From positions 1 to 64,000 of the forward strand of contig JBBHKE010002102.1 in NCBI GenBank assembly GCA_037447655.1: a stretch of DNA of 64,000 nt, in the 5' to 3' direction. Under the pieces are notes generated by a model. That model was not told the DNA's origin. It searched no databases and saw only the letters and a program-made list of their open reading frames with translations. Source of the stretch: Zygnema cylindricum. Lineage: Eukaryota > Streptophyta > Zygnematophyceae > Zygnematales > Zygnemataceae. Each line of letters opens with the position of its first letter. The stretch's first letter is position 1. Of the stretch, positions 31,624 to 43,379 are shown one piece after another. The position numbers and the translations under genes are program-made.

Positions 31624-32516
31624 TGTGGTCTCCACTAACCCACAAAATTAGCAGCCTAGGTGAAGCCTCTTGGATAATATTTGCCCCTTTCAATTTCTTA
31701 CTCAATAAGTGCCGCCTAGGCACACAAATATTCTGACCACCCTCACCTTTGTGAGGACAATACTCCCCTGAGTCAAACGCACAAATAATCACTAAATTTG
31801 TTCCCCTGAGCATTAAGATATGGCTGGCCAAAGATGGCCTATATATACAAAAGGTCATCTAGAGAGAGGAGCCTCAAACACGCTTAGTCCGTTAACTCCT
31901 AATCACAACTACCTACTACTCTACCCTAGGCCAATCAAAAGAGTGTATAGTACAAGAAGGTTCAGTGGCTGATTGTACTTCTTGTACGGCCTTTGTATAA
32001 CGTGGCCTTCTAGTTAACAATTGTTATCTTGGGAGCCATCGTTCCTCCTCCCATCCTTTGCGGCGTCCAATGACCTAACGCCATGTACCACAGCGCGCCG
32101 CTATGTCCGAAAGCTGCCGAAGATTCATTCGGGTTTGGCAGGGGCGACAACGTTCGTCCGATAATGTATTTTACACGGTTAGATTTGCGTCTGTTAGGGT
32201 CGTTTCATTATAGATGATGTTTCGTCAATTTTGGTATAATTAAGTGAAAGTGACGTTTTGCGTAACACGTTAATTAATTACCGAACCACATACGTGTATC
32301 TTTTCGTTAACGCGTAAATGGTTAAGGCGTATGTCTACAGATTACTTTGCAGACTAAGGTTCAAATCCTATTTAGGGCATCATTTTGGAAATCTATCAAT
32401 CTGTTTGTGTGTCTGCCTGTTTCTTTCTTACTATGGCGGCAACCATGGTGACTCTGTCTCTCTCTTTACTCTAGAGTCTAAATTAAGAAGTGAATAATAA
32501 TAACTTCTTTTCAACA
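31624..32516 (-). repeat. 3' LTR of element H (distinct LTR type)
   Basis: On the minus strand it starts TGTTGAAAAGAAG at 32516 after an AATTAAGGGGAG tract and ends near GAGACCACA at 31624. By eye it matches the 5' LTR of H (43360-44357) only in scattered motifs. Confidence 0.68.
32313..32386 (+). promoter_or_regulatory. tRNA-like module with near-canonical B box
   Basis: Plus strand: a D-arm-like TAAATGGTTAAGGCG, an anticodon-arm-like GTCT...AGAC hairpin, the B-box GGTTCAAATCC (32358-32368; canonical GGTTCGANTCC) and T4 at 32383-32386. Of all modules in this window it is the closest to a tRNA gene. The acceptor stem does not close. Confidence 0.55.
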
Positions 32517-33302
32517 CTCCCCTTAATTCTAAGTCAACTTAAAAATTAAGTCCACAATTTTCTCTGCACAATTTTAATTTAGGAGAAGGCATCGGTTTTG
32601 TCATCATGTCTGCAATCATCTCATTATCACTTCTATGAACCAGTTTAATTATTTTATTCTCAACCTTCTTTCTAACAAAGCTTAGTCTTATATCCATATG
32701 TTTAGCTTTGAAATGGTGTTTTGGATTAGCTACGATAGAGATAGCAGCTTGATTTTCACAAAAGACATTTTGAGTCCAAGTTTTCATGAGCCCAAGTTTT
32801 TCGAGTATAGATTTAACCTACATTGATTTTTTAGTGGCAGCACATGAAACCATGTATTCAACCTCCATAGTGAACTGAGCAACTACTTTCTGTTGTTTGC
32901 TACTCCAACAGCATGCACCAGATCAAATTTGCAACACATATCCAGTTGTACATCGTCTCAAAGGCACATCCCCATAACTGGTATCACTACAAGTGGTGCT
33001 GTCAGAATGCTCCCCTCCCAAATGCAACCATAATTCCCTTGTTCCCACCAAATATCTCATCACTCTTTTGGTTGCTTCCTAGTCTCTTTTCCTAGGTTCA
33101 TTTAGACTTATACTGAGAACACCTACAGCCGCAGCTATGTCCGGATGTGTACAATTCATAAAGTAAATTAAACTGCCTACAATTTGCCGATAAGGAATTC
33201 TTTCAAAAAACCACTTTTCTTCCTCATCCATCTCATCATTCAAAATCAATATCCCTCCCTCTTCACTCCCCTCCAATACTTTCTTTAGATCTATGGGAGT
33301 GG
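32517..33302 (-). pseudogene. Element H: RNase H end of pol
   Basis: Minus-strand blocks at 32787-32539 (CENQAAISIVANPKHHFKAKHMDIRLSF, then ADMMTKPMPSPKL) and 33276-33079 (VGSLIYFMNCTHPDIAAAVGVLS) cover the RT thumb, connection and RNase H. Stops separate the blocks. The region is interrupted at 33302 by element I, and pol resumes at 39785. Confidence 0.8.
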
Positions 33303-34368
33303 TGTAGAAATTAATGGTATTTAAAAGTATTTTCTAGGTCTGAATAGAAATATAGAAAGAAGCCAAGGCAACCTACCTCTAACTTCTCTCTCCAACTCTC
33401 AAACTTGTCACATCATTGAGAAATTGGAGAGGAAGCTAGAGCCATGGCTACCTAGGCTATCCTGAGGTTTACGGGATATAAATATTAGTTTATTTACCAT
33501 TAGGGGTTTATTTACTAATATTATATGTGATACCTCCAGGATTTGATCCTGGTACCTACCAAACGGTAAGCTGCAGGTAGCCGGTAGCCTCATCCGTTAA
33601 GTCTAGACCTAGTGTTACATACTATAGGGTTTGATACTTAGTTAAACATTAACACGTAGGATTATTCATTTAACTGAAATTGTTAACGGGAGACATTGAT
33701 CCATAAATGTAAAAGTACGGATTACAGTATGGAAAAGAAACAAATACCGCGCGTTTATTTCTTTAGCAAAACAAATACCGCACATGTATTTATTACGGCT
33801 ACGATTAAATGTGAATTTTATCGAAAGGCCAGAATTAAACGCCGAGATCGCGGAAGAGGATTTCGGCGGTTCTTGGTCATCTCCACATCAGATGACACGT
33901 GGCGGAATGATATTGGATCGCAGCATCTCCGAGGATTAAGGGAGGGAATCCGCATATACCACGTGTCGACATTTAGGTCATGTCGTACAGTGTTCGCATA
34001 GAAAGTACACCGGGAGCTGTACTTTTGTGTACGGAGGTGTAATCTGATAAGCTCTGTACATCAATAGATAGAGTCTGTGAGAGAGATAGGACTTAGAAAA
34101 ATTAGGAGATAGGACCCTCTCTCCCAGAGAGCTTTTGTACAAATGGTCAACTTTGACCCTCCATAACTTACTGCTCAAGGGAGCAAATTCAAAGATTTTT
34201 TTTGCTATCCACTCATGGGATTCTTGCCTTCACAAGGGTGAAGTTGGTCAGAGTTTTTGTCTGCCAAGGTGGTAGTTGTTCTTGTTGAAACACAAAGGGG
34301 TCAGGGTTATCCTAGAGGCTTCTTTGAAGCTGTCCACTCTGAGGACTTATGGAGGTCTTAGAGTTTCA
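33303..34368 (+). repeat. 5' LTR of element I
   Basis: It starts TGTAGAAATTAATGG and ends GAGTTTCA, 1066 bp. The primer site after it (34369-34383) is CGTTAGGGGCCCACC, two changes from the F site. Confidence 0.84.
33530..33605 (-). promoter_or_regulatory. Antisense tRNA-like module in the I 5' LTR, no T run
   Basis: Minus strand: A-box-like TAGACTTAACGG (33605-33594), anticodon-arm-like CTACC/GGTAG, T arm CCAGG-ATCAAAT-CCTGG (33552-33536). No TTTT follows within 30 bp. Confidence 0.5.
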
Positions 34369-35470
34369 CGTTAGGGGCCCACCCTCTAGGGTACCAATCT
34401 TTAATGGAACTGCCTTCATATCCTGGGAAAGTATGATGATAGGAGCTCTATGCGAAAAAAGGTTTTGGGAGAAAATGAGTGGACGATTGGGGCATTCATC
34501 AAGTCTTGGAATTCCTACAGGGTTTGAAGAAAGCAGATTCATAAAGAAATCAGATCCATCTTCAACAAAGGAGACAAAGGAAGGAAAGGTGGTGGACAAA
34601 GGAGCGGAGAAGGAGACGACCACACCAATAGCAACTCATTTAGTATTCATGTCACCTATTTCGAGGAACAAGGAGAATGATACTCAAACTTGGGATTTCA
34701 ACAATATGGCGGCAAACCACTTTATCCTGCGCCATCTTACTGAAGGACTTGCATGTCCTCATTTGCAGGTAGAAAGGGCATCCGATCTATGGATGGCTCT
34801 CATAAGGATGTACCGAAGTGGTACGATTCAGCAACAACAGTTGGCTGATCAGAAAGTTAAGAAATATGTATACAAAGGGGGTAAAATGTTGGATTTTTGC
34901 AATCAGCTTGCTACACTCTTCATGGAGCTAGAGAGTGCGAGAAAAGATTTTAGTGAAAAAGAAAAGATTAAATGTTTACTAATGAACTTACCCGATGAGT
35001 TTGAGAACATAGTCAACCATGTGTAGGACTTGCTCGACTCAAGGTGGATATAGAACTCAGTGGTAGGGATGATTCTCGTTCGGGAGAATACGATTGAGAT
35101 CCGAAGGGGAGGAAAGAGTGGCCAAGCCTTGGCAACTTCGACCGATTGAAGGAACAAGGATTCACGGAAACCAGTCAGAAACTATGGGGGAATGGAGCAA
35201 AAAAATCAGGACGACGAGGTCGAGCCAAGGGCTCCCAAAGGTTTATGTCATTTTTGCAAGAAACCGGGGCACTATATGGCAGAGTGCACTAAGCTAACCG
35301 AGCTTCGGTTAAAGGAGGGTTAGATCGGTGGTACCCCAAGAGGAAAGAAAAAGACCCTTATGACACAAGTACATGAGGCGGAATCCGAGGATGAGGACGA
35401 TGAGCTCTTTTTGGATGAGGAGTTGGAGGCGAAAAACGAGGTCAAAATTCCATGAAGGCAGAAATGTGCT
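34349..35470 (+). pseudogene. Element I: Gag with zinc knuckle
   Basis: Open from the LTR-borne ATG to 35026 (225 codons), the best-preserved Gag start among the plus-strand elements: VRGPPSRVPIFNGTAFISWESMM, then TIQQQQLADQKVKKYVYKGGK and NLPDEFENIVNHV. TAG and further stops follow (three Trp codons lost). The CCHC knuckle CHFCKKPGHYMAEC is intact, and the acidic linker follows to about 35470. Confidence 0.82.
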
Positions 35471-36867
35471 TACGTGATTAAAAGGTGAAGCAGGCTGGAT
35501 TATACATTCAGGTGCCTCCATGCACATGTGTAAGGATAGGCACCTGTTCACTAAGATAAAAAAGATTCCCACCGTAGAGATAGAGTACGGGGATGGGAGG
35601 ATATTCACCACTACACTTGTAGGATCGCTAGATCTGAAAGTGTTAGTAGAAGGAAAGACATCCATAATAACATTCTCAGATGTATTGTTTGATCTGGAGC
35701 TGAACAAAAACCTCATCTCTATATTGGTTTTAGATGATAAAGGATTTTTTACAAGCAGTAGGGAAGGAGTCTTTACTGCTAGTTTTGAGGAGGATGTCTA
35801 TTTCATCGCTAAGAAAGGTAGCCATGGGATGTTTAGGCTGGTTTTAGGGTAATGAAAATAAGAAACTTTATTATGTTGGTGTTCATGATATTATGATGTG
35901 GCATAAGAGGCTTCGGCATGTGAATCTAGACAAGTTAAGAAGGATGAAAAAGATGGGAGTGGTGGAAGGGATTAAGTTCAGTGAAAATGATAATATAAAT
36001 GATTGTAGTGGATGTGCTCAAGGTAAAACACAAAGATTACCCTTTCCTAAAACAGCCACCTATAAGGGAGAAAAAATTCTAGATTTAGTACACACAGATA
36101 TATGGGGACCAGCTAAAGTGCCCTCACTAAAAAAAACCCCACTATAGTGGGGGGGAAAAGATTTATGATGACCATCATTGATGATTGGTCTTGGTATACG
36201 CGAGTGTATTTTTTGAAAAACAAGTCCGAAGCTCAGGATTATTTTAGAAAATATAAAGCATGGAGCGAAAAACTCCATGAAACTCCAATCAATAGAATAA
36301 GAAGTGAAAATGCCGGAGAGTATACTTCTAACCAGTTTGAGGATTTTTTGAGGGAAGATGGGGTCCAACACCAAAAGACAGTTCCAGAAAACCCGGATCA
36401 AAATGGGGTAACTGAAAGGTTAAATAGAACACTAAGTGATAGTGCTAGAGGTATGTTGTCAGATAAGAAGATAGGAAAAAGGTTTTGGGCAAAAGCAGTG
36501 AACTGTGCTAACTACCTCCAAAATAGAGTTCTTACTTCAGCTATAAAAGATCAAACACCTTATGAGATGGACAGGCCGGAAACCAGACTTATCTCACTTA
36601 AAGGTTTTCGGCAGTCAAGTATTCAGTCTAGATACAGATCGGTCTAATTGGAAGCTAGATCCTAAAGGAAAACCGGGATACTTGTTAGGATATCATGAGG
36701 ATGTTAAAGGATATAGAGTTTATTATATAAAAAGGGAAGATATAATCTTAATAAAGCATCTAGTAGTTATGGATGAAGGAAAGTCTGTGGATCCCTTCAA
36801 ATATAAAAAGTCATTAAAAATCAGATTTGAGCCAGAAAATTCCGATGACTTTGAGCTTCCTAACTAA
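35471..36867 (+). pseudogene. Element I: protease and integrase, active sites damaged
   Basis: The protease motif reads IIHSGAS, so the catalytic Asp is His. GAG-pre-integrase (WHKRLRHVNLDKL, CSGCAQGKTQRLPFP) is followed by HTDIWGP, then a short palindromic insertion (36137-36152) that shifts the frame. The second integrase Asp is Glu (RSENAGEY), while the third site remains in DQNGVTERLNRT. A further frameshift near 36570 (GAGAGATGG shortened) precedes YLLGYHEDVKGYRVY. Confidence 0.82.
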
Positions 36868-38723
36868 CCAGGTTTTAGGGAAGATGACATTTTTGCATAC
36901 ACAAATCTGACCGAAAAAGACTCGGCTATGGAAACTCCAGTGACAACTCTACCCGAAGCGAAAAACGTGGTGGAAATTGATTCGGAATCAAGGGATAGGG
37001 GAGAAGCCGAGTTTGTTCGAAAGAATCCACGAGAACCATCTATTCCGGCCTCAGATTTTGAGGGGGGAAGGAGAAGTAGCAAAAGACTACAAGAAAAACA
37101 GGTTAATAACAAGGTAACTAAACTATCTCATCAAGATGAACCTCAAACTTATGGAGAGGCGATGACTTGTCCAGAAAGAAATCGGTGTAAGTTAAGTATC
37201 AATGAGGAAATGGCCTCAATTATGGCAGGCGATACTTAGGAGCTGGTGGATTGTCCACGTAACCAAAAACCAATCGCTTGTAAGTGGGTTTTCAAATTAA
37301 AACTGAACCTAGATAACACAATCGAGCGCTACAAGGCCAGATTAGTGGCAAACGGATTTACACAAAAGAAGGGAATTGACTACGAGGAAACCTTTGCCCC
37401 GGTCGTCAGATTTCCCTCCGTCCGCATACTTCTCAGTCTGGCAGCAGCGGAAGACATGGAAGTGCACCAGATGGATATCAAGACAACCTTTTTGCATGGA
37501 AAATTGGAAGAGGAGATTTTCATGCGACAACTTGAAGGATTTGTGGAGAAAGGAGAGGAGAGTAAAGAATGCCGGGTGATTAAATCTCTTTATGGTTTGA
37601 AATAGGCGCCTCGACAGTGGAATAAGAAGCTTGATGACTATCTTACTGTTCTGGGATATATCCGGATCAGCTCAGATCACTCAATCTATGCTTTCGAAGA
37701 TGAGGAAGGTTTTATATTTATTGCAATTTATATTGATGGTTTGCTTGTTTTAAGTAAATCAATGGAAAAAATTAATAAACTGAAAACCGATTTTAAGGTG
37801 AGATTTGAAATGAAGGATATGGGGGAAGCAAAATATATTTTGGGAATTCAAGTAGAGAGAGACCGAAAAAGGAAAATTATAAGATTGACTCAAAAGGAAG
37901 CAATAGGGAACATGCTTGAAAAACTTCAGATGGATAAAACTAATAGTTGTACAACTCCAATGGAGTTGAAAAAGGGAAGTGAGGGGAGTGAGGAAGAACG
38001 AATCATAGTCTTAGACGAGGAATTATCTCCTGAAGAACAGAAGTTCATTCAGACTATTCCTTACAGGCAAGTAGTGGGAAGTCTAATCTATTTTATGAAT
38101 TGTACCCGGCCGGATTTAGCTGCAGCTGTAGGAGTGCTGAGTAGAAGTCTAAATGCTCCCACTAAGAAGGATTGGGAGGCAGCTAAGAGAGTCCTTAGAT
38201 ATTTGATAGGAACTAGGGATCTATCGTTGCATTTGGGTAGGGAGAATACTGACATCACTACTTGGAGTGATGCTAGTTATGGTGATGCTCCGATGAGGAG
38301 GTGTACATCTGGATATGTTTTATATGTGGGTGATAAGGCTTGCTGTTGGAGTAGCAAACAGCTAAAATTTATTGCTCAGTCCACCTTGGAGGCTGAGTAT
38401 ATGGCCTCTTGCTCTGCAATAAAAGAATTGATGTGGGTCAAGTCTTTGCTTGGTGAGCTTGGTCACCTTTAGAGTGGTGTGCAGAAAATATTTTGTGATA
38501 ATCAGGCAGCAATCCCTATTTCTGCCAATCCTAAACATCATTTTAAAGCCAAATACATGGACATTAGATTCAACTTTGTTAGAGAGAAAGTAGAAAACAA
38601 AATAATCAGGTTAGAGTACCGACCAGATAGTAAGATGGCATTGTATATGATGACCAAACTTGTGCCTTCCCATAAGCTAATTTTCTGCAAGGAGAAGTGT
38701 GGTCTGAAATTAAAGATTGACTA
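36868..38723 (+). pseudogene. Element I: linker, reverse transcriptase and RNase H
   Basis: Linker to 37239, TAG in place of Trp (DT*ELVDCP), then RVT_2 with HQMDIKTTFLHGKLEEEIF to YGLK, then TAG in place of Gln. The catalytic motif near 37730 reads IYIDG, so the second Asp is lost. Frame 37741-38472 covers the thumb and RNase H (VGSLIYFMNCTRPDLAAAVGVLS, WSDASYGDAPMRRCTSGYVLY), with a stop after LGHL. The C-terminus 38479-38724 lacks the usual VADMM (ALYMMTKL). Confidence 0.82.
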
Positions 38724-39784
38724 GAAATTAATGGTCTTTTAAAGTATTTTCTAGGTCTGAAGAGAAATATAGAAAGAAGTCGAGGCAGTCTACGCCTAAC
38801 TTCTCTCTCTAACTCTCAAACTTGTCGCAGTCACTGAGAAATTGGAGAGGAAGCTAGAGCCATGGCTACCTAGGCTATCAAGAGGTTTACGGGTTATACT
38901 ATTAGTTTATTTACCATTACGGGTTTATTTACTAAAAGTATATGTGATACCTCCAAGATTATATCGTGGTACGTGCCGGACGGTAAGCTGCCAGTAGCCG
39001 GTAGCCTTATTGGTTAAGTTTAGACCTAGTGTTACATACTATATGGTTTGATACTTAGTTAAACATTAACAAGTAGGATTATTCATTTAACTGAAATTGT
39101 TTACGTGAGACATTGATCCATTAATGTTAGAGTACGGATTAGAGTACGGATAAGAAACGAATACCGCGCGTTTATTTCTTTAGCAAAACCAATATCGCGC
39201 CAGTATTATTACGGCTACGATTAAATGTGAATTTAATGAGACGGCCGGAATTAAACACCAAGATCGCGGAAGAGGATTTCGGGGGTTCTTGGTCATCGCC
39301 ACATCAGATGACATGTGGCGGACTCACATTGGATCGCGGCATCTCCGAGGAATAAGGGAGCTTATTAGGATATACCACGTGTCGACATTTAGGCCATGTC
39401 GTACAGTGTTCGTACAGAAAGGACACCGCCAGCTGTACTTTTGTGTATAGAAGTGTAATTTTATTGGCTCCGTACATCAGTAGACAAAGTCTGTGAGAGA
39501 GATAGGTCTTAGAAAAATTAGGAGATAGGACCCTCTCTCCCAGAGAGCTTCTGTACAAAATGTCAACATTGACCCTCCATAACTTACTGCTCAGGGGAGC
39601 AAATTCAGAGATTCTTTTTGCTATCGACTCAAGGGAGTCTTCCCTTTACAGGGGTGAAGTTGGTTAGAGTTTTTGTCTGCCACGGTGGCAGTTATTCTTG
39701 CTGAAACACAAAGGGGTAAGGGTTATCCTCGAGACTTCTTGGAAGCTGTCCACTTTGAGGACTTATGGACGTCTCAGAGTTTCA
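38722..39784 (+). repeat. 3' LTR of element I, missing its first bases
   Basis: The pol stop GACTAG runs directly into AAATTAATGG. The polypurine tract and the TG end are deleted, apparently between two TAGAAA repeats. It ends GAGTTTCA at 39784. Confidence 0.83.
38952..39023 (-). promoter_or_regulatory. Decayed tRNA-like module in the I 3' LTR
   Basis: The position and order match the 5' LTR copy, but the T arm reads CCACG-ATATAAT-CTTGG and the A-box TAAACTTAACCA. Pairing is partly lost. Confidence 0.4.
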
Positions 39785-41660
39785 AATGGTACCCCCATTT
39801 TTCCAACATGTTTCCAATTGCCTCTTTGTGAGTTAGTCTAATTATTCTTTTTTTTCTATCTCTCTCTACTTGTATTCCGAGAATTTATATTGCTTTCCCC
39901 ATGTCTTTCATCTCAAATTTTCCCTTCAGATATGTTTTTAGTTTGTTGATTTTCTCCATTGACTTACTCAAACAAGCAAATCATCAACGTAAATTGCAAT
40001 AAAGATGACACCTTTCTCATCTTCAAAAATATAAATTGAATGATATGAACTGATCCGAATGTATCCCAGACTAGTAAGGAACTCATCAAGTTTATTGTTC
40101 CACTGTCTTGGCGCCTGTTTCAAACCATAGAGAGATTTGATCAGTTTGCATACCTTACTTTCTTCTCCTTGTTCCACGAAACCTTCCAGCTGTCGCATGA
40201 AGATCTCCTCTTCTAATTCTCCATGCAAGGAGGCAATTTTGATGTCCATTTGGTGCACTTCCATGTCTTTTACAGCTGCCTGATTGAGAAGTATCCGGAC
40301 TGAGGGAAAATTGACGACCGGAGCAAAAGTTTCTTCGTAGTTTATTCCCTCTTTTTGATGAAAACCTTTAGCCACTAACCGGGCCTTATACCGCTCAATA
40401 GTATTGTCAAGATTCACTTTTAATTTGAAAACCCACTTGCATCCGATTGGTTTTCGATCAGGTGGACAGTCCACCAACTCCCATGTATTAGCCGCCATTA
40501 TTGAAGCCATCTTTTCATTGATGGCTGTCTTCCACCGGTTTCTCTCCGGGCATTTTATTTCCTCTCCATATGTTTGAGGTTCATCCGGGTAAGAAAGTTT
40601 AGTTACCTTGTTGTTAACTTGTTTCTCTTGAAGTCTTTTGCTGCTTCTTCTTCCTCCCTCAAAATCTGCTGCCAGAATAGATGGTTCTTATGGATTCTTT
40701 CGAATCACCACGGCTTCTCTCGTGTCTTTCGGATCCATATCCGTTTCCACCACATCTTCCGCTTCAATTATAGGTGTCACCGGTGTTTTCAAGTCTTTCT
40801 CGGTCTGTTTTGAGCTTGCAAGGATATCGTCCTACCTTCCAAGAGTATCATCTTCTTGGAGACCCGGATAGTTAGGAAGGTGAAAGTCATCAGAATTGTC
40901 TGGCTCAAATCTAATTCTGACTGACTTTGAGGATTTGAAGGGATCTACTGACTTCCCTTCATCCATAGGTACCACGTGCTTTACTATAATTCTATCTTCT
41001 CTTCTTAGATCATACACTCTATACCCTTTTACTTCCTCATCATATTCTAACAAATATCCGTGTTTCCCTTTAGTATCTAGTTTCTAATTAGATCTGACTG
41101 TATCTAAACTGAAGATTTTACTACCGAAAACCTTTAACTGAGATAGATTTGGTTTTCGGCCGGTCCATCTCTCATATGGAGTTTGGTCTTTCACCGCCGA
41201 TGTAAGTACTCTATTTCTCAAATAATTAGCACAATTCATAGCTTCGGCCCAAAATCTTTTTCCTATCCTTTTATCTGACAACATACTCCGGGCACTATCA
41301 CGCAGTGTCCTATTCAATCTCTCGGCAACTCCATTTTTTTCCGGGTTTTCCAAAACCGTCTTTTGATGTTGCACACCATCCTCTCTCAAGAACTCTTCAA
41401 ACTGATTGGAGGTATATTCTCCTCCATTGTCACTTCTTACTATCTTTATTGTGGTCTCGTGAAGCTTCTCGGCCCATGCTTTATATTGTTTGAAATACTC
41501 TGGAGTTTCTGATTTGTTTTTCATAAAGTATACCCGGGAGTACCGAGACCAATCATCGGTAATGGTTAGCAAATATCTTTTTCCTCCGTGTGACGGCACT
41601 CTTTCCGGTCCCCAAATGTTCGTGTATACCAAATCAATAACTTTTTCTCCTTTCCCCAAA
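39785..41660 (-). pseudogene. Element H: RT, linker and integrase
   Basis: RVT_2 is open at 40510-39968, with WELVDCPPDRKPIGCKWVFKLKV, HQMDIKIASLHGELEEEIF, YGLKQAPRQW and the intact IYVDDLLV. The linker at 41053-40832 begins GYRVYDLRRED. Integrase 41674-41084 has YTNIWGPERVP (first Asp is Asn), RSDNGGEY (second Asp intact) and PEKNGVAERLNRT, then RFWAEAMNCANYLRNRV. It lacks catalytic competence in integrase but keeps the RT motif. Confidence 0.83.
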
Positions 41661-42720
41661 ACGTATCCTTTCAACTATTCCCATTTTTTTCATACCTTTT
41701 AGCTTTTCTTTATTCACATGCCCAAGTCTCTTATGCCACAACAGAATATCATTGACACCAACATAGTAAAATTTGAGTTTTTCATTACTTAAAGCAAGCC
41801 TGAACATTCCTTGGCTACCTTTTTCAGCAGTGAAATACACATATTCCTCAAAACTAGCTGTAAAAACTCCTTTTCTGGTGTTAGTTTCAAATCCTTTATC
41901 ATCTAATACAGATGTAGAGATAAGGTTTTTGTTTAACTCTGGAATGAACAGTACATCAGAGAACGTAACTATTGAGGTTTTTCCCTCCACTATGACTTTG
42001 AGATCTACCGGTCTTACATAAGTAGTGGTAACTACCCTCCCATCCCCATATTCAATCTCTACTGTATGAATCTTTCTCAGCTTAGTTTACAGATACTTAT
42101 CCTAACACATGTGCATGGAGGCACCTGAATCCACAATCGAACCTCCTTCACCTTTCAGTCCACCAAAAGCACATTTTTTCTCCCGTGGAATTTTGACTTC
42201 TGTCCTTCCCTCCAACTCCTCATCCAAAAGAAGTTCATCGTCCTCCTCATCGGATTCCTCCTATCGAACCTATGTGACAAGTGCCTTTTGTTGATATTTG
42301 GGTATTTTCTAGGTCTTTATTAGATAGAAAAGAGTGATTCCTCCTATCGAACCTATGTGACAAGTGCCTTTTTCTTCCCTCGTGGCTGACCCCTAGTGTG
42401 CCCCTCCATTATCCGAAGCTTTGTCAATTTGGTACATTCCGCCATGTAATGCCTGGGTTTCTTGCAGAAATGACAAAGCCCATTAGGTCCCCTTTTTCCG
42501 GACTCATCAGATTGAATTTTCAGGTCTTCACCTGCATGACTTCCAAGGGGTTTTCTTGGATCTTCGTTTCTCCAACTTGCTCTGACCGCTTGGGCTTGTC
42601 CACTCTTAACTCCCCTCCGGATTTCTATTGTATTCTCTCGTACGAGGATCATACCAACTACTAAATTCCATATCCACCTGGAGTCCGACAGATCCTATAC
42701 AAGGTTTACAATGTTTTAAT
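41634..42720 (-). pseudogene. Element H: protease, GAG-pre-integrase and Gag C-terminus
   Basis: 41990-41634 encodes LFIPELNKNLISTSVLDDKG and WHKRLGHVNKEKL, so the GAG-pre-integrase His site is kept. The Cys pair region is partly lost at 41680. The protease site near 42120 reads IVDSGASMHMC by translation of the minus strand, with neighbouring substitutions. The zinc knuckle near 42470 (CHFCKKPRHYMAEC) is intact in 42652-42353. A patch insertion at 42290-42335 disrupts the linker. Confidence 0.72.
42253..42372. repeat. 37-bp direct repeat flanking a 46-bp LTR-tip patch
   Basis: The 37-bp sequence at 42253-42289 recurs at 42336-42372. Between them lies TGTTGATATTTGGGTATTTTCTAGGTC and a few more bases, the first 47 or so bases of a D/E-type LTR. 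This is too long for an integrase target duplication. Confidence 0.85.
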
Positions 42721-43379
42721 ACTCATCGGGTAGTTTCATGAGTAAGCAGTGAACCTTTGCCTTCTCAATTTCTTCTTTTCCGACACACTCTAACTCCATG
42801 AAGAGTATAGCCAGCTCATTACAGAAATCAAGCATCTTCTCTCATTTGTGAAAATATCCATTGATCCTTTGATCTGCTAGCTTCTGTTCCTGAATAGTAC
42901 TGCTACGGTACATCTCTATAAGCGCATCCTACAGAGCAAATGCCCTTTTCCACCTGCAAATGAGGACCTGCGAGTCCTTTTGTGAGATGACAGAGGATAA
43001 AATGCTTGACTGCCATGTTGTTGTAGTCATAGGTATCGATCTCATTATACTCATTCCTTAGAATATGAGACATGAAAACAGATTAAGTTACTTTAGGTGT
43101 GGTTTTCTCTTTTACATTCCCTTTTTCCATCACGATGCTTTCTTCGTCTTCTGAGTCCTTTGATGGCGGTGGATCTAAATTCCTACCAAATCTGCTTCCT
43201 CCAAACCCTTCAAGGATAGCATGACCGGGTGGGAGCTTAATTCGCCCACTCAGTATTCCCGAAAATTTTTTCTCACATAGGGGTTTTATCATCATACTCT
43301 CCCAGTAGATGAACCCAGTCCCATTGTATATAGGCACCCTAGAGGGTGGGCCCATCACGTGCAACTCTGAGGCCTCCAT
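42660..43379 (-). pseudogene. Element H: Gag N-terminal half
   Basis: ATG at 43379-43377 in the LTR, reading LHVMGPPSRVPIYNGTGFIYWESMM across the primer site. It continues to PPGHAILEGFGGSRFGRNL and stops at 43083. Further Gag core (about 43010-42660) is recognisable in other frames, such as QEQKLADQR and LPDEY, with several stops. Same family plan as F and I but clearly diverged. Confidence 0.75.
43345..43359 (-). other. Primer-binding site of element H
   Basis: The minus strand reads CGTGATGGGCCCACC. Three positions differ from the iMet anticodon-arm complement GGTTATGGGCCCACC; the GATGGGCCCACC part is kept except one base. Confidence 0.7.

Larger units (their letters stand above)
33303..39784 (+). 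mobile_element. Copia element I, nested in element H
   Basis: 5' LTR 33303-34368, gag-pol 34349-38723, 3' LTR about 38722-39784. Target-site duplication AGTGG (33298-33302) and AATGG (39785-39789), one mismatch. Removing I joins the two halves of the H pol gene at a TACCACTCC sequence also found in J, confirming the nesting. It is of the same family as F. Confidence 0.86.
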
